The position numbers and the translations under genes were made by a program. Positions 43,587-52,845 of a DNA stretch of 64,000 nucleotides are shown piece by piece. Below the pieces are notes generated by a model, which did not search any database, was not told the DNA's origin, and was given only the letters and a program-made list of their open reading frames with translations. The stretch is taken from contig NZ_MEIY01000001.1 in assembly GCF_001752365.1 (NCBI RefSeq), positions 889,012 to 953,011 on the forward strand, in the 5' to 3' direction. The stretch is from Marinobacter sp. X15-166B. Its GTDB lineage: Bacteria > Pseudomonadota > Gammaproteobacteria > Pseudomonadales > Oleiphilaceae. Position 1 is the stretch's first letter. Each line of letters opens with the position of its first letter.

Positions 43587-44359
43587 AAAACCTCCCGGCC
43601 ATTACTTTTCATGGTTGATAACAATTCTGGCTCGCGCACCCAGAAGGCGGTGGCACCGCACACCGCAGCGGGTACCACCAGCAGGTTCAGCAGCGGCACC
43701 ATCGCTGCCAGAGTCACCGGCACTCCGAACCCCAGAGCGGCCAAGCGCCGCTTTGCCAATTGGCGCCGCAACAAGGAAAAACTCATGCGGTGATTGTCCG
43801 CCGGGTAGTCCACGTACTGCAGGGCCATCATCCAGCTGTTAAACATTAGCCACAACACCACCGCCACCAGGTTAACCACGGGAATCAGCCCGATGATAAA
43901 AAGCCCCAGCGCCCGGGGCAGGTAATAGGCTATTTTTTGCACTTCACGCCACAGCGCTGGCGGAACGTCGCGCACAATCTGGCCCCAGCCACCGGCAACC
44001 CCCACCTCTTGTCCGGTCAGATGTTTTTCGGTCAGTTCGGATAAGTAGCCGTAAAACGGCGACCCGATCAGATTCGCCAGAATAACAAACCCATAGGCCA
44101 GCATGAGAACCACCACGCCGCCGTACAGCAGCCAGAACAACCAGCTGAGTGCTTGCAGCCAGGGCCAGTCAGGCAAGCTGTCCATGGCCGCGGCAATCAG
44201 GGTGGAGACCCAACCCGCCAGCAGGTAGAAGAGGGTCGCGAACAGAACACTATTGAGCAGCAGTGGGATGATCACGAACAGGCGCAAGCCGGGCTGGCGT
44301 ATCAACCGGAAACCTTCGCCGAGATAACCCAAACCGTGAAAAAAGTTACCCTTGAACAT
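43583..44359 (-). CDS. cysZ: CysZ-like sulphate transport protein
   Basis: 258 residues, about four long membrane segments. Matches CysZ: FFHGLGYLGEGFRLIRQPGLRLFVIIPLLLN, ANLIGSPFYGYLSELTEKHLTG, and the C-terminal FSLLRRQLAKRRLAALGFG. Sulphate uptake for cysteine synthesis (family knowledge). ATG 44359 gives the family N-terminus; the RBS is weak and the frame is open upstream. No cysK neighbour. Confidence 0.88.
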   Translation of the reverse strand: MFKGNFFHGLGYLGEGFRLIRQPGLRLFVIIPLLLNSVLFATLFYLLAGWVSTLIAAAMDSLPDWPWLQALSWLFWLLYGGVVVLMLAYGFVILANLIGSPFYGYLSELTEKHLTGQEVGVAGGWGQIVRDVPPALWREVQKIAYYLPRALGLFIIGLIPVVNLVAVVLWLMFNSWMMALQYVDYPADNHRMSFSLLRRQLAKRRLAALGFGVPVTLAAMVPLLNLLVVPAAVCGATAFWVREPELLSTMKSNGREVF

Positions 44360-44454
44360 GGTGACCAACAACTCCGTTCGCGCGCGTAAACAATGACAGT
44401 GACGGGGCGCAAAGCATATCATGTCGGCAAACACCACCACAGCCCGATGCGAAG

Positions 44455-44853
44455 ATGAGCGCGATGACCCTGATGAACGCTTTGCTGCGCAATACCTATT
44501 TATGGCGCCTGATTCTGATCCTGTCACTGATCGGTATTCTGTTTCTGGCCACGACCAGCCAGCCTTACCCCATTCCCTCGTCCGGCAATGACAAAATCAA
44601 TCACGTGTTGGCGTTTGTTCAGTTGACCCTGGTCAGTCGGCTGGCCTGGCCCGGGGCGCGCCCGGGGATACTCGTGGCGGTGTTGCTGGGGTACGGCCTG
44701 TCCATTGAGTTGATCCAGGGGCAGCTGCCCTACCGGTATTTTTCCCTCGCCGACCTGCTGGCAGACGCCGTTGGCATCGCCATTGGCTGCCTGCCCTGGC
44801 CTGGCGTAGGTTCCCGCGCCTCAGACCGACCCTCCGCGCCTCCCGCGAATTAG
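44455..44853 (+). CDS. VanZ-like membrane protein
   Basis: 132 residues, about four hydrophobic segments. The VanZ pattern is seen in NDKINHVLAFVQLTLVSRLAWP, GYGLSIELIQGQLPYRYFSLADLLADAVGIAIG (E-Q/P-R motif, D-L-x-N-like ending). Function in most bacteria unknown. Start ambiguous among ATG 44455, 44464 and 44473. Last gene before the CsrB-like RNA. Confidence 0.78.
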   Translation: MSAMTLMNALLRNTYLWRLILILSLIGILFLATTSQPYPIPSSGNDKINHVLAFVQLTLVSRLAWPGARPGILVAVLLGYGLSIELIQGQLPYRYFSLADLLADAVGIAIGCLPWPGVGSRASDRPSAPPAN

Positions 44854-44872
44854 CGAAATCCGCCACCTTCCG

Positions 44873-44890
44873 TGTGAGATATTTCCTACA
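44873..44890. promoter_or_regulatory. GacA/UvrY-type upstream activating element
   Basis: TGTGAG-N6-CCTACA, two mismatches from TGTAAG-N6-CTTACA, the element at GacA-controlled small RNA genes. Its centre is about 180 bases before the predicted start of the CsrB-like RNA, a distance that fits such promoters. Confidence 0.6.
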
Positions 44891-45061
44891 CGCTGCGTAG
44901 GCATTTTCGGCAACGTGCGTGCGCGGGGCGCTTCCAGCTCTCCCAAAAACCACATAAGCTATTGATACCAGAGAACTTAATAAGGGGCGCCGAGTGATTG
45001 AACACTTCCCCAACGCGGTACTGCCCCCCCCATTTTGACCGCCGGCTTGCTATAGTGGGGG

Positions 45062-45284
45062 TGTCAGGATGACAAGGAAACGGACGACGCAACGGATGCA
45101 CCTTCACAGGAAGTGAAGAGAAGCAAGGACAGAGGACGCTGCTTAGGGAAAGTGAGTTGGCCGGCCAGGACGCCGGCGCCATGGAGCTGGCAGAAGGATA
45201 CCGCATAACAGGGCTGTTGCGGCGCGCGCAAGGAAGGCGCTAACCTGTTCCGACAAAAGGCAACCTCCCCCAGGTTGCCTTTTT
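45062..45284 (+). ncRNA. csrB: CsrB/RsmZ-family regulatory RNA that sequesters CsrA/RsmA
   Basis: About 220 bases with no coding frame and 12 GGA motifs, many in hairpin loops: CTTCAC-AGGAA-GTGAAG at 45102-45118, GTCA-GGA-TGAC at 45063-45073, a GCCGGC stem around AGGA near 45160-45177, and GCCA-TGGAGC-TGGC after it. A -10 TATAGT (45051-45056) has no good -35, as expected of an activator-dependent promoter, and a Gac-type palindrome lies upstream. It ends at a strong terminator. Repeated AGGA loops bind CsrA dimers and relieve translational repression. Whether it is closer to CsrB or RsmZ cannot be settled by eye. Confidence 0.87.
45255..45284 (+). terminator. terminator of the CsrB-like RNA
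   Basis: AGGCAACCT pairs with AGGTTGCCT around a five-C loop, then a T run. It ends the RNA about 75 bases before mnmH. Confidence 0.9.
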
Positions 45285-45359
45285 ATTTGCCTCCGGTTTC
45301 TCCCTGCGGCACCTCCGTTATACTGGGTGCTTCCTTCTGCCGCCCCCTGGAACGTCGAT

Positions 45360-46463
45360 ATGCCATCGCGACCGGATACCAGTAACTACCGCGCCCTGTT
45401 TCTGCACGCCACCCCACTGATGGATGTCCGCGCACCGCTGGAATTTGCCCGCGGCAGTTTTCCGGAGGCCCGCAACGCGCCGCTGATGAACGATGAGGAG
45501 CGCCACCGGGTTGGCCTGTGTTACCAGCAACAGGGCCAGGAACAGGCCATCCGGCTGGGGCACCAACTGGTTTGCGGTGACCTCAAAACGGCCCGTCTGG
45601 CAGCCTGGACCCGTTTTACCCGCCAGCACCCGCAGGGATACCTGTATTGTTTCCGGGGCGGTTTGCGTTCGCATCTGGTGCAACAATGGCTGCGGGAATC
45701 CGGGGTTGATTACCCTCTGGTTACCGGCGGTTACAAGGCCATGCGGCGCTACCTGATCGACACCCTGGAAGCCCTGACCGCCCAAGCGGACTTCGTCCTT
45801 CTCAGCGGCCGCACCGGCACCGGCAAAACCCGTGTGCTGACCCGGTTGCCCAACCCAGTTGATCTGGAACACCTGGCCAATCATCGCGGCTCCAGCTTCG
45901 GACGCCAGATAACCCCCCAACCCAGCCAGATTGATTTTGAGAACCGGCTGGCGGTTGCCCTGCTGCAGGCCACCCACCGCCATGGCCTGACTGTCTACCT
46001 GGAGGACGAAAGCCGACTGGTGGGTCGCTGCGCGTTGCCCGAACCCCTGCGCGCGCGCATGGCGCACGCGCCCCTGCTGGTGTTGGAGCGCCCCCTGGCG
46101 GAACGGGTGCGGATTATCCGGGAAGATTATATTGAGCAGATGCTGGCGGGTTACTGCACCCGGGATGGCGCCGCGGGCTGGCACAGTTTCCGCGAGTACT
46201 TGCTCGGAGCACTGGAGCGTATTCAGCGCCGACTGGGCGGCGAGCGTTACCGGCGCCTGCGTCATGAGATGGAAGAAGCGCTGAGTGCTCACCAGCAACA
46301 TGGTGATCTGTCGGGGCACGAGCGGTGGATAGCACGCCTGCTGAGGGACTATTACGACCCCATGTACGACTACCAACTGCAACAGAAATCCGGTCGTATT
46401 TTGCTCAGGGGCGATCCAGACACCATCATCGCCGGCACCTCAACCATTGCGCAACCATTTTAA
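45360..46463 (+). CDS. mnmH: tRNA 2-selenouridine synthase MnmH
   Basis: 367 residues. Rhodanese domain with catalytic C97 in YLYCFRGGLRS, then a P-loop domain with SGRTGTGKT (about 148-156). Converts 2-thiouridine at the wobble base to geranyl-2-thio and 2-selenouridine. The upstream frame is open, but ATG 45360 gives the family start; the RBS is weak. No selD in the window. Confidence 0.93.
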   Translation: MPSRPDTSNYRALFLHATPLMDVRAPLEFARGSFPEARNAPLMNDEERHRVGLCYQQQGQEQAIRLGHQLVCGDLKTARLAAWTRFTRQHPQGYLYCFRGGLRSHLVQQWLRESGVDYPLVTGGYKAMRRYLIDTLEALTAQADFVLLSGRTGTGKTRVLTRLPNPVDLEHLANHRGSSFGRQITPQPSQIDFENRLAVALLQATHRHGLTVYLEDESRLVGRCALPEPLRARMAHAPLLVLERPLAERVRIIREDYIEQMLAGYCTRDGAAGWHSFREYLLGALERIQRRLGGERYRRLRHEMEEALSAHQQHGDLSGHERWIARLLRDYYDPMYDYQLQQKSGRILLRGDPDTIIAGTSTIAQPF

Positions 46464-46572
46464 TGCGCTGATTATTTTACCCTTATTGGCGTCCTCTGCT
46501 ATAACAGCGTACAGATACACACATGTATCCTGCGAGCAAACACACTGCAACGCACTACCGCAAGGAGCTGTT

Positions 46573-47406
46573 ATGGACGATCTACTGGGAGCAGACGGCA
46601 AAGCCTCAGAGCTGTTTGAACAAGCCACCGCCATGGTCATCAGCTACGCCCCCAAGGTGCTGCTGGCCATTGTCACCCTGATGGTGGGTTTGTGGCTGAT
46701 CAATCGTTTTGTCAGCGTGCTGGACAAAAAACTGAGCGCCAAGGACCCCACCCTCAATAAGTTTCTGTGTGGTCTGATCGGCATCGCGCTGAAAATCATG
46801 CTGCTGATATCCGCTGCGTCGATGATCGGCATAGCCACCACCTCCTTCATCGCGGTTATTGGTGCCGCCGGTCTGGCGATCGGTCTTGCGCTGCAAGGCA
46901 GCCTGGCGAATTTTGCCGGCGGTGTACTCATTCTCATATTCAAACCCTTCAAGGTGGGCGATACCATTGAGGCCCAGGGGTTTCTGGGCTCGGTCATCGA
47001 AATCCAGATTCTCTACACCATCATCAACACCTTCGATAACCGTCGGATTGTGATCCCCAACGGCGACCTGTCCAATTCCAGCCTGATCAACATGAGTGCC
47101 TACGATACCCGGCGTTGCGATATGCAATTCGGCATCGGCTACAACGATGACATCGACCAGGCCAAAGCGATCCTGAAACGGCTGATTGAGGAAGACGAGC
47201 GTGTGCTGAGCAGCCCCGAGCCCATGATCGTGGTGGGCGGCCTGGGTGACAGTTCCGTGGACCTGAAGGTCCGGGCATGGACCGAATCCGGTGATTTGTG
47301 GCCGTTTTACTGGGACATGCAGGAGCGGGTCAAAAAGGCCTTTGACGCCGAAGGAATCTCCATCCCCTTCCCGCAGCGGGCCGTGCATGTGTATAAAGTC
47401 GAGTGA
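46573..47406 (+). CDS. mscS: small-conductance mechanosensitive channel MscS
   Basis: 277 residues. Three membrane helices, the pore-lining one being AVIGAAGLAIGLALQGSLANFAGG with Gly/Ala packing, then the beta domain FKVGDTIEAQGFLGSV and INTFDNRRIVIPNGDL, and the cytoplasmic cage. Releases solutes on hypo-osmotic shock. ATG 46573 follows AAGGAG; the upstream frame from 46447 lacks a family N-terminus. Confidence 0.95.
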   Translation: MDDLLGADGKASELFEQATAMVISYAPKVLLAIVTLMVGLWLINRFVSVLDKKLSAKDPTLNKFLCGLIGIALKIMLLISAASMIGIATTSFIAVIGAAGLAIGLALQGSLANFAGGVLILIFKPFKVGDTIEAQGFLGSVIEIQILYTIINTFDNRRIVIPNGDLSNSSLINMSAYDTRRCDMQFGIGYNDDIDQAKAILKRLIEEDERVLSSPEPMIVVGGLGDSSVDLKVRAWTESGDLWPFYWDMQERVKKAFDAEGISIPFPQRAVHVYKVE

Positions 47407-47589
47407 ACACGCCATCTTGGCTGCTTCGGGAAATCAAAGGGCGAGCCTCGCATTCTGCCAATCCTCAACTAAGATAGCGGGTAGGAAGCCCGAGAAACCC
47501 GCGCGGTGCCGCTTCCAGATCAGCCCGGCTGATTGGCTCTGCCAACCTGCGGCCGGGAAGAGGCTGTTTTTTGCTGGTAGGAGGTCTTT

Positions 47590-48144
47590 ATGCCGGTACA
47601 GCAAATCAAAGATTTTCTGGAGCAGGCTGGTGTTGACTACTCCAGTCTGACACACCCCCCCGCCATGACCGCCCGGCAGCGGGTTCAGGTTGCCCCCATC
47701 ATCGGCGAGCAGATGGCCAAGGCGGTGGTCATCGATCTGGATGGCAAACCGGCCATGCTGGTGATGCCGGCCACCTGGCGGGTGAAGTGGGAGCGGCTCA
47801 GCGGGGTACTCGATACCGATTTTGTCGAACTGGCCGATGAAGAGGAGTTCCTGCACCTGTTCCCGGGCTGTGAAGCAGGCGCCTTACCCCCCTTCGGGAA
47901 CCTGTTTGGCATGACTGTATACTGCAGCGAAGCACTGACCGAGCAAGCAGACATTGCCTTCAGCGCGGGCAGTCTGACCGAGTCCCTGACCATGAAAACC
48001 AAGGACTTCCTGGCGCTGGTGCACCCTGTCGTGATCCGGCAGGGTTTTATCCGTCCCGGCGCCCCCAAACCCAGCTGGCTCAAAAACGCCAAACCCCGCC
48101 ATCTGCGCCCCTCGAACGAACGTAGAGCCATGCCGGGCTATTGA
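47590..48144 (+). CDS. YbaK/ProX-type aminoacyl-tRNA deacylase domain protein
   Basis: 184 residues. Editing-domain features: HPPAMTARQRVQVAPIIGEQMAKAVVIDLDGKPAMLVMPA, with the lysine in the middle, and GALPPFGNLFGMTVYCS. Hydrolyses mischarged tRNA (Ala-tRNAPro or Cys-tRNAPro) in known members; specificity here unknown. The C-terminal 40 residues are an unstructured, basic tail. AGGAGG precedes the ATG. Confidence 0.88.
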   Translation: MPVQQIKDFLEQAGVDYSSLTHPPAMTARQRVQVAPIIGEQMAKAVVIDLDGKPAMLVMPATWRVKWERLSGVLDTDFVELADEEEFLHLFPGCEAGALPPFGNLFGMTVYCSEALTEQADIAFSAGSLTESLTMKTKDFLALVHPVVIRQGFIRPGAPKPSWLKNAKPRHLRPSNERRAMPGY

Positions 48145-48240
48145 GCGCGGCAGGCGTCGCCGCGGGTCTGCCCCTGCGCGGCAAACTTGTCTGGTGCCCC
48201 CGGTCGCGTAAACTGGGGGCCTCAGACAGGACTCCTTCAT

Positions 48241-49479
48241 ATGATTCAAGACTATGACATCGTGGTGGTAGGGGCCGGCATGGTCGGCGCCGCGCTGGCG
48301 GCGGGGCTGGGGCACAGCGGCTTCTCCGTTGCGCTGGTCGACCGCGGCAGCGCCCCCGGCTTTCAGCCCGACAGCGCGCCCGGCATCCGTGTTTCGGCGC
48401 TGAGCACGGGCAGCGAGCGTTACCTGACCCGGATCGGTGCCTGGGCGCCCATCCAGGCGATGCGCGCCACCCCTTATGCCCGACTGGCCGTCTGGGACGG
48501 CACCCCGCACCCGCTTGCCAGACTGCTGCCAAACACCGTGGCCCGCACCGTGTTTGCGGCCCGGGACCTGGGCAGCACCCACTTGGGCCACATTGTCGAA
48601 AACAACGTCACCCAACAAGCGCTCTGGCAAGTCGCCAGCGCCCTGCCTTCGGTCAGGGTCTACGCGAACAACGGAGTTGCGGCTCTGGATTGCGCAGAGG
48701 TTGGTGCGACGGTTACCCTTGAAGACCACCGTCGGTTAAGAGGGCAACTGGTCATTGGTGCGGACGGTGCCCAATCGCAGATCCGCACCCTGGCGGGGAT
48801 CAGCGTCAGCCGTGACCAGTACAGCCAGCAAGCGCTGGTGGCTTGCGTCCGTTACCGGGGACCGGTGGAGGACATTACCTGGCAGGCGTTCTTCCCCAGC
48901 GGACCCAGAGCCTTCCTGCCCCTGTACGCCGCCGGAGCGGCCCACGGGGGAGAAACCTGGGCATCACTGGTCTGGTACGATGCGCCCGAGGTACTGGCGC
49001 GGCTCAAGGCGCTGCCCGCGGAGGAGTTTTTAGCCGAGGTGCAACGGGCCTTTCCGAATGATCTGGCGCCATTGACCCATGTCGACAGCCGGGCCAGCTT
49101 CCCCATCGCCCGCCAACACGCCCACCAGTACGCTGCGGACCGGGTGGTGCTGGTGGGGGATGCCGCACACACCATCAATCCGCTGGCCGGGCAAGGCGTA
49201 AACCTCGGCTTTCAGGACGCGGCCTGCCTGCACGGACTGCTGGACGAAGCCCGCCGCACCGGTGCAGACCTGGCGGCGCCGGCCCTGCTGCACCGCTACG
49301 AGCGCGTCCGCCGCCCGGCCAACCGCCGCATGATGCTGGCCATGGACGCCTTTTATCACCTGTTCAGTAACCGCCGGGTGCCCCTGCATCTGGCCCGCAA
49401 TCTGGGGCTGGGACTGGCCCAGGCGTTGCCGTATGCCAAAAACCGGGTGGCGCGCTACGCCATCGGTCTCGATGGCTGA
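48241..49479 (+). CDS. UbiH/VisC-family FAD-dependent hydroxylase
   Basis: 412 residues. FAD motif [16 protein letters not shown], the DG fingerprint [10 protein letters not shown], and the second flavin motif [25 protein letters not shown]. Family members hydroxylate ubiquinone precursors at C1, C5 or C6; which position is not decided by sequence alone. ATG 48241 follows AGGA. The only such gene in the window, separated from ubiC-ubiA by 18 kb. Confidence 0.9.
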   Translation: MIQDYDIVVVGAGMVGAALAAGLGHSGFSVALVDRGSAPGFQPDSAPGIRVSALSTGSERYLTRIGAWAPIQAMRATPYARLAVWDGTPHPLARLLPNTVARTVFAARDLGSTHLGHIVENNVTQQALWQVASALPSVRVYANNGVAALDCAEVGATVTLEDHRRLRGQLVIGADGAQSQIRTLAGISVSRDQYSQQALVACVRYRGPVEDITWQAFFPSGPRAFLPLYAAGAAHGGETWASLVWYDAPEVLARLKALPAEEFLAEVQRAFPNDLAPLTHVDSRASFPIARQHAHQYAADRVVLVGDAAHTINPLAGQGVNLGFQDAACLHGLLDEARRTGADLAAPALLHRYERVRRPANRRMMLAMDAFYHLFSNRRVPLHLARNLGLGLAQALPYAKNRVARYAIGLDG

Positions 49480-49532
49480 GCCAACCACCTTGCAGTTGTA
49501 CTCCATTACTCACTCAACAAGGATCGACCACT

Positions 49533-49898
49533 ATGTCAGAAACCATCTTCAGCAAAATTATCCGCCGGGAAATTCCCGCCGATATTGTGTATGAGGACGA
49601 CCTGAGCCTGGCGTTCAACGACATCAACCCACAGGCGCCGGTGCACCTGCTTATTATCCCTAAAAAGCCCATCGCGACCATTAACGACATACAGGAAGAC
49701 GACCGGGAACTGGTCGGGCACCTATACTGGGTGGCCGCCAAGCTGGCCGCCGAGATGGGTTTTGCCGATGACGGTTACCGGACGGTGATGAACTGCGGGG
49801 AGAACTCCGGTCAGACCGTGTTTCACATCCACCTGCATCTGCTCGCCGGACAGCCCATGGGGTGGCCGCCCTATTCCGACAAGCGGAAACAGGCGTAA
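49533..49898 (+). CDS. hinT: HIT-family purine nucleoside phosphoramidase (HinT)
   Basis: 121 residues with the histidine triad H98-I-H100-L-H102-L-L and N-terminal [19 protein letters not shown]. Hydrolyses adenosine phosphoramidates. AAGGA precedes the ATG. Confidence 0.95.
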   Translation: MSETIFSKIIRREIPADIVYEDDLSLAFNDINPQAPVHLLIIPKKPIATINDIQEDDRELVGHLYWVAAKLAAEMGFADDGYRTVMNCGENSGQTVFHIHLHLLAGQPMGWPPYSDKRKQA

Positions 49899-49915
49899 GC
49901 CGGATAACCTAACGA

Positions 49916-49948
49916 GCCGCGGGCAGCTCAGCAGGTGCCGCCCGCGGC
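49916..49948. terminator. hairpin between convergent hinT and phoU
   Basis: GCCGCGGGC and GCCCGCGGC form a perfect 9-base GC stem with a 15-base loop. No T run follows on either side, so it may be Rho-aided or only a 3' barrier. Confidence 0.45.
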
Positions 49949-49963
49949 GTCGAACGTCCCGAA

Positions 49964-50695
49964 TTACTTGCGCTTGGCGTGGATAAGCTTCTCCGCTTCC
50001 TCCACCGACGTGTGGCGCACGTCTTTTCCTTTCACCATGAAAATCACATTTTCGGCGATATTGCAGGCGTGATCACCGACCCGCTCCAGGGCACGCAACA
50101 CCCACATCACCGCCATACAGCGGGAAATATTGCGCGGGTCTTCCATCATAAAGGTCAGCAAGGCGCGGGCGGCCGCCTGATACTCCTCATCCACCCGCTC
50201 ATCTTCGCGCATCACCCGCAACGCCAGCTCCCAGTCCAGCCGGGCAAAGGCATCGAGGGCGTCATGAAGCATGGTGGCCACATGGTTGCTGATATAGCGC
50301 ACTTCCACATAGCCCCGCGGGGCCCGGCCTTCTTCTGACAGGCTGAGCGCAAACTCGGCGATTTTCTTGGCCTCGTCACCGACCCGCTCAAGGTCAGCCA
50401 CCATCTTGATCACTGCCACCACCAGGCGCAGATCGCGGGCCGCCGGTTGCCGGCGCACAATGATGCGGGCCGCCTCTTCGTCAATCTCCATCTCCAGCTG
50501 ATCCACGACCCGCTCGCCCGCGCGGACCTTCTCGGCCAGATGGCCGTCGTTGTCGATCAACGCCCGCACCGCATCGTTGAGCTGGGACTCCACCAGCCCG
50601 CCCATGCGCAAAAACTCGCTTTTCAGGTCCGACAGATCCTCATTGAACTGTTGCGAAATGTGATCGCCGTATACCTGTTCCTGTTTCGTTGTCAT
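49964..50695 (-). CDS. phoU: phosphate signalling protein PhoU
   Basis: 243 residues, all-helical, two PhoU repeats each with a metal-binding E/D-x-x-x-D pattern: ADLERVGDEAKKIAEFA and RALERVGDHACNIAENVIFMVKG. Links Pst occupancy to PhoR and represses the regulon when phosphate is plentiful. ATG 50695 follows GGGAGAGC. Last gene of the pst run. Confidence 0.95.
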   Translation of the reverse strand: MTTKQEQVYGDHISQQFNEDLSDLKSEFLRMGGLVESQLNDAVRALIDNDGHLAEKVRAGERVVDQLEMEIDEEAARIIVRRQPAARDLRLVVAVIKMVADLERVGDEAKKIAEFALSLSEEGRAPRGYVEVRYISNHVATMLHDALDAFARLDWELALRVMREDERVDEEYQAAARALLTFMMEDPRNISRCMAVMWVLRALERVGDHACNIAENVIFMVKGKDVRHTSVEEAEKLIHAKRK

Positions 50696-50730
50696 AACGC
50701 TGCTCTCCCGCAAGGCAACTGTCAGCCGTA

Positions 50731-51552
<822 letters not shown>

Positions 51553-51564
51553 GGTTTTTTCTCC

Positions 51565-52845
51565 TTACCACCGGCGTTCGAGGCGCTTGCGCAGCCAGAT
51601 CGCCAGGGCGTTCATACTGATCAGAAAAGCCAGCAGCACCATGATGGCCGCCGAGGCACGCTCGATAAAGCCCAATTCCGGGCTGCCCGCCCACAGGAAT
51701 ATCTGCACCGGCAACACCGTGGCCGCATCAAACAAGCCGTCCGGCACATCAACTATAAAGGCCACCATGCCAATCAACAGCAGCGGCGCGGTTTCCCCCA
51801 GCGCCTGGGCCATGCCGATAATGGAGCCGGTCAGCATGCCGGGCATGGCCAACGGCAACACATGGTGCATCACCACCTGCATTTTCGACGCGCCGATCCC
51901 CTCAGCCGCCTCACGAATCGACGGCGGCACACTTTTGATGGCCGCGCGACTGGCGATGATGATGGTGGGCAGGGTCATCAGGGTCAACACCAGCCCCCCC
52001 ACAAAGGGGATGGAGCGGGGCATGCCGAACAGGTTGATAAACACTGCCAGCCCCAGCAAACCAAAGATAATCGACGGCACCGCGGCCAGGTTGTTGATGT
52101 TGACCTCTATAAAGTCGGTCAGCCGGTTCTGGGGTGCAAACTCCTCCAGATAGATGGCCGCCGACACGCCGATGGGAAACGACAGCAACAAAGTCACCAG
52201 CATGGTCAACAGGGAGCCCACCATGGCGCCGGCCACCCCGGCGTTTGCGGGTTCGCGGCTGTCCCCGTGCACAAACAGGATGTCGTTGAACTCGGTGTTC
52301 ACCACATTATTGGCTTTCAAAGTGTCGACCCATTGCTGCTGCTGCGGGGTGAGCTTGATGGAATAGGCGGTCTCACCGGCGTGCTTGTTGTAGACGTCCA
52401 CATTGCCGTGGGCGAGAAACGTCATCACCTGGCGGGTGCCCAGCAAAGACGGGTCGGCCGCCACCCGGTCCTGCAGCTCGTTGGCGGCATAACCGCTGAG
52501 CAGGCCACCGAGGGCCCGGGTGTCCTCGCGGCTGGTGGTCGCATCGGGCAGCTCCTGCCGCAAGGCCGCCAACAACGGCGCTTTGAAGTCGGCCATGCGC
52601 AGCGCGTCCTTGTCGCTGGCATCGTCGAGGTACATCAGCTCGGGGTCCAGATTCACTTCCAGGGTCACCGTGGTTTTCAGAAACCCGGTGTAACCTTTGC
52701 CAATGATGTCGCTGAACAGGGTGATCAGGGCCAGCAGGGCCACCCCCACCGCGACGATCCCATAAGCACGGAAACGGCGTTCTTTTCGATAGCGTCGCTT
52801 GAGCGACCGGCGGACCAGTTCCGCCTGGGTATTCAAGTCAGTCAT
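51565..52845 (-). CDS. pstA: phosphate ABC transporter permease PstA
   Basis: 426 residues. One helix near residue 30-50, then an unusually long extracytoplasmic region (about 55-185), then the normal permease core with the coupling motif EAAEGIGASKMQVVMHHVLPLAMPG and GMAQALGETAPLLLIG. Length is well above the 296 of E. coli PstA. ATG 52845 follows GGGAA and overlaps pstC by eight bases. Confidence 0.94.
   Translation of the reverse strand: MTDLNTQAELVRRSLKRRYRKERRFRAYGIVAVGVALLALITLFSDIIGKGYTGFLKTTVTLEVNLDPELMYLDDASDKDALRMADFKAPLLAALRQELPDATTSREDTRALGGLLSGYAANELQDRVAADPSLLGTRQVMTFLAHGNVDVYNKHAGETAYSIKLTPQQQQWVDTLKANNVVNTEFNDILFVHGDSREPANAGVAGAMVGSLLTMLVTLLLSFPIGVSAAIYLEEFAPQNRLTDFIEVNINNLAAVPSIIFGLLGLAVFINLFGMPRSIPFVGGLVLTLMTLPTIIIASRAAIKSVPPSIREAAEGIGASKMQVVMHHVLPLAMPGMLTGSIIGMAQALGETAPLLLIGMVAFIVDVPDGLFDAATVLPVQIFLWAGSPELGFIERASAAIMVLLAFLISMNALAIWLRKRLERRW

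Noticed and set aside
45035..45056. TTGACC as the -35 of the CsrB-like RNA
   Set aside because: Only 10 bases separate it from TATAGT, too short for a sigma70 promoter; the -35 is probably weak and activator-dependent.
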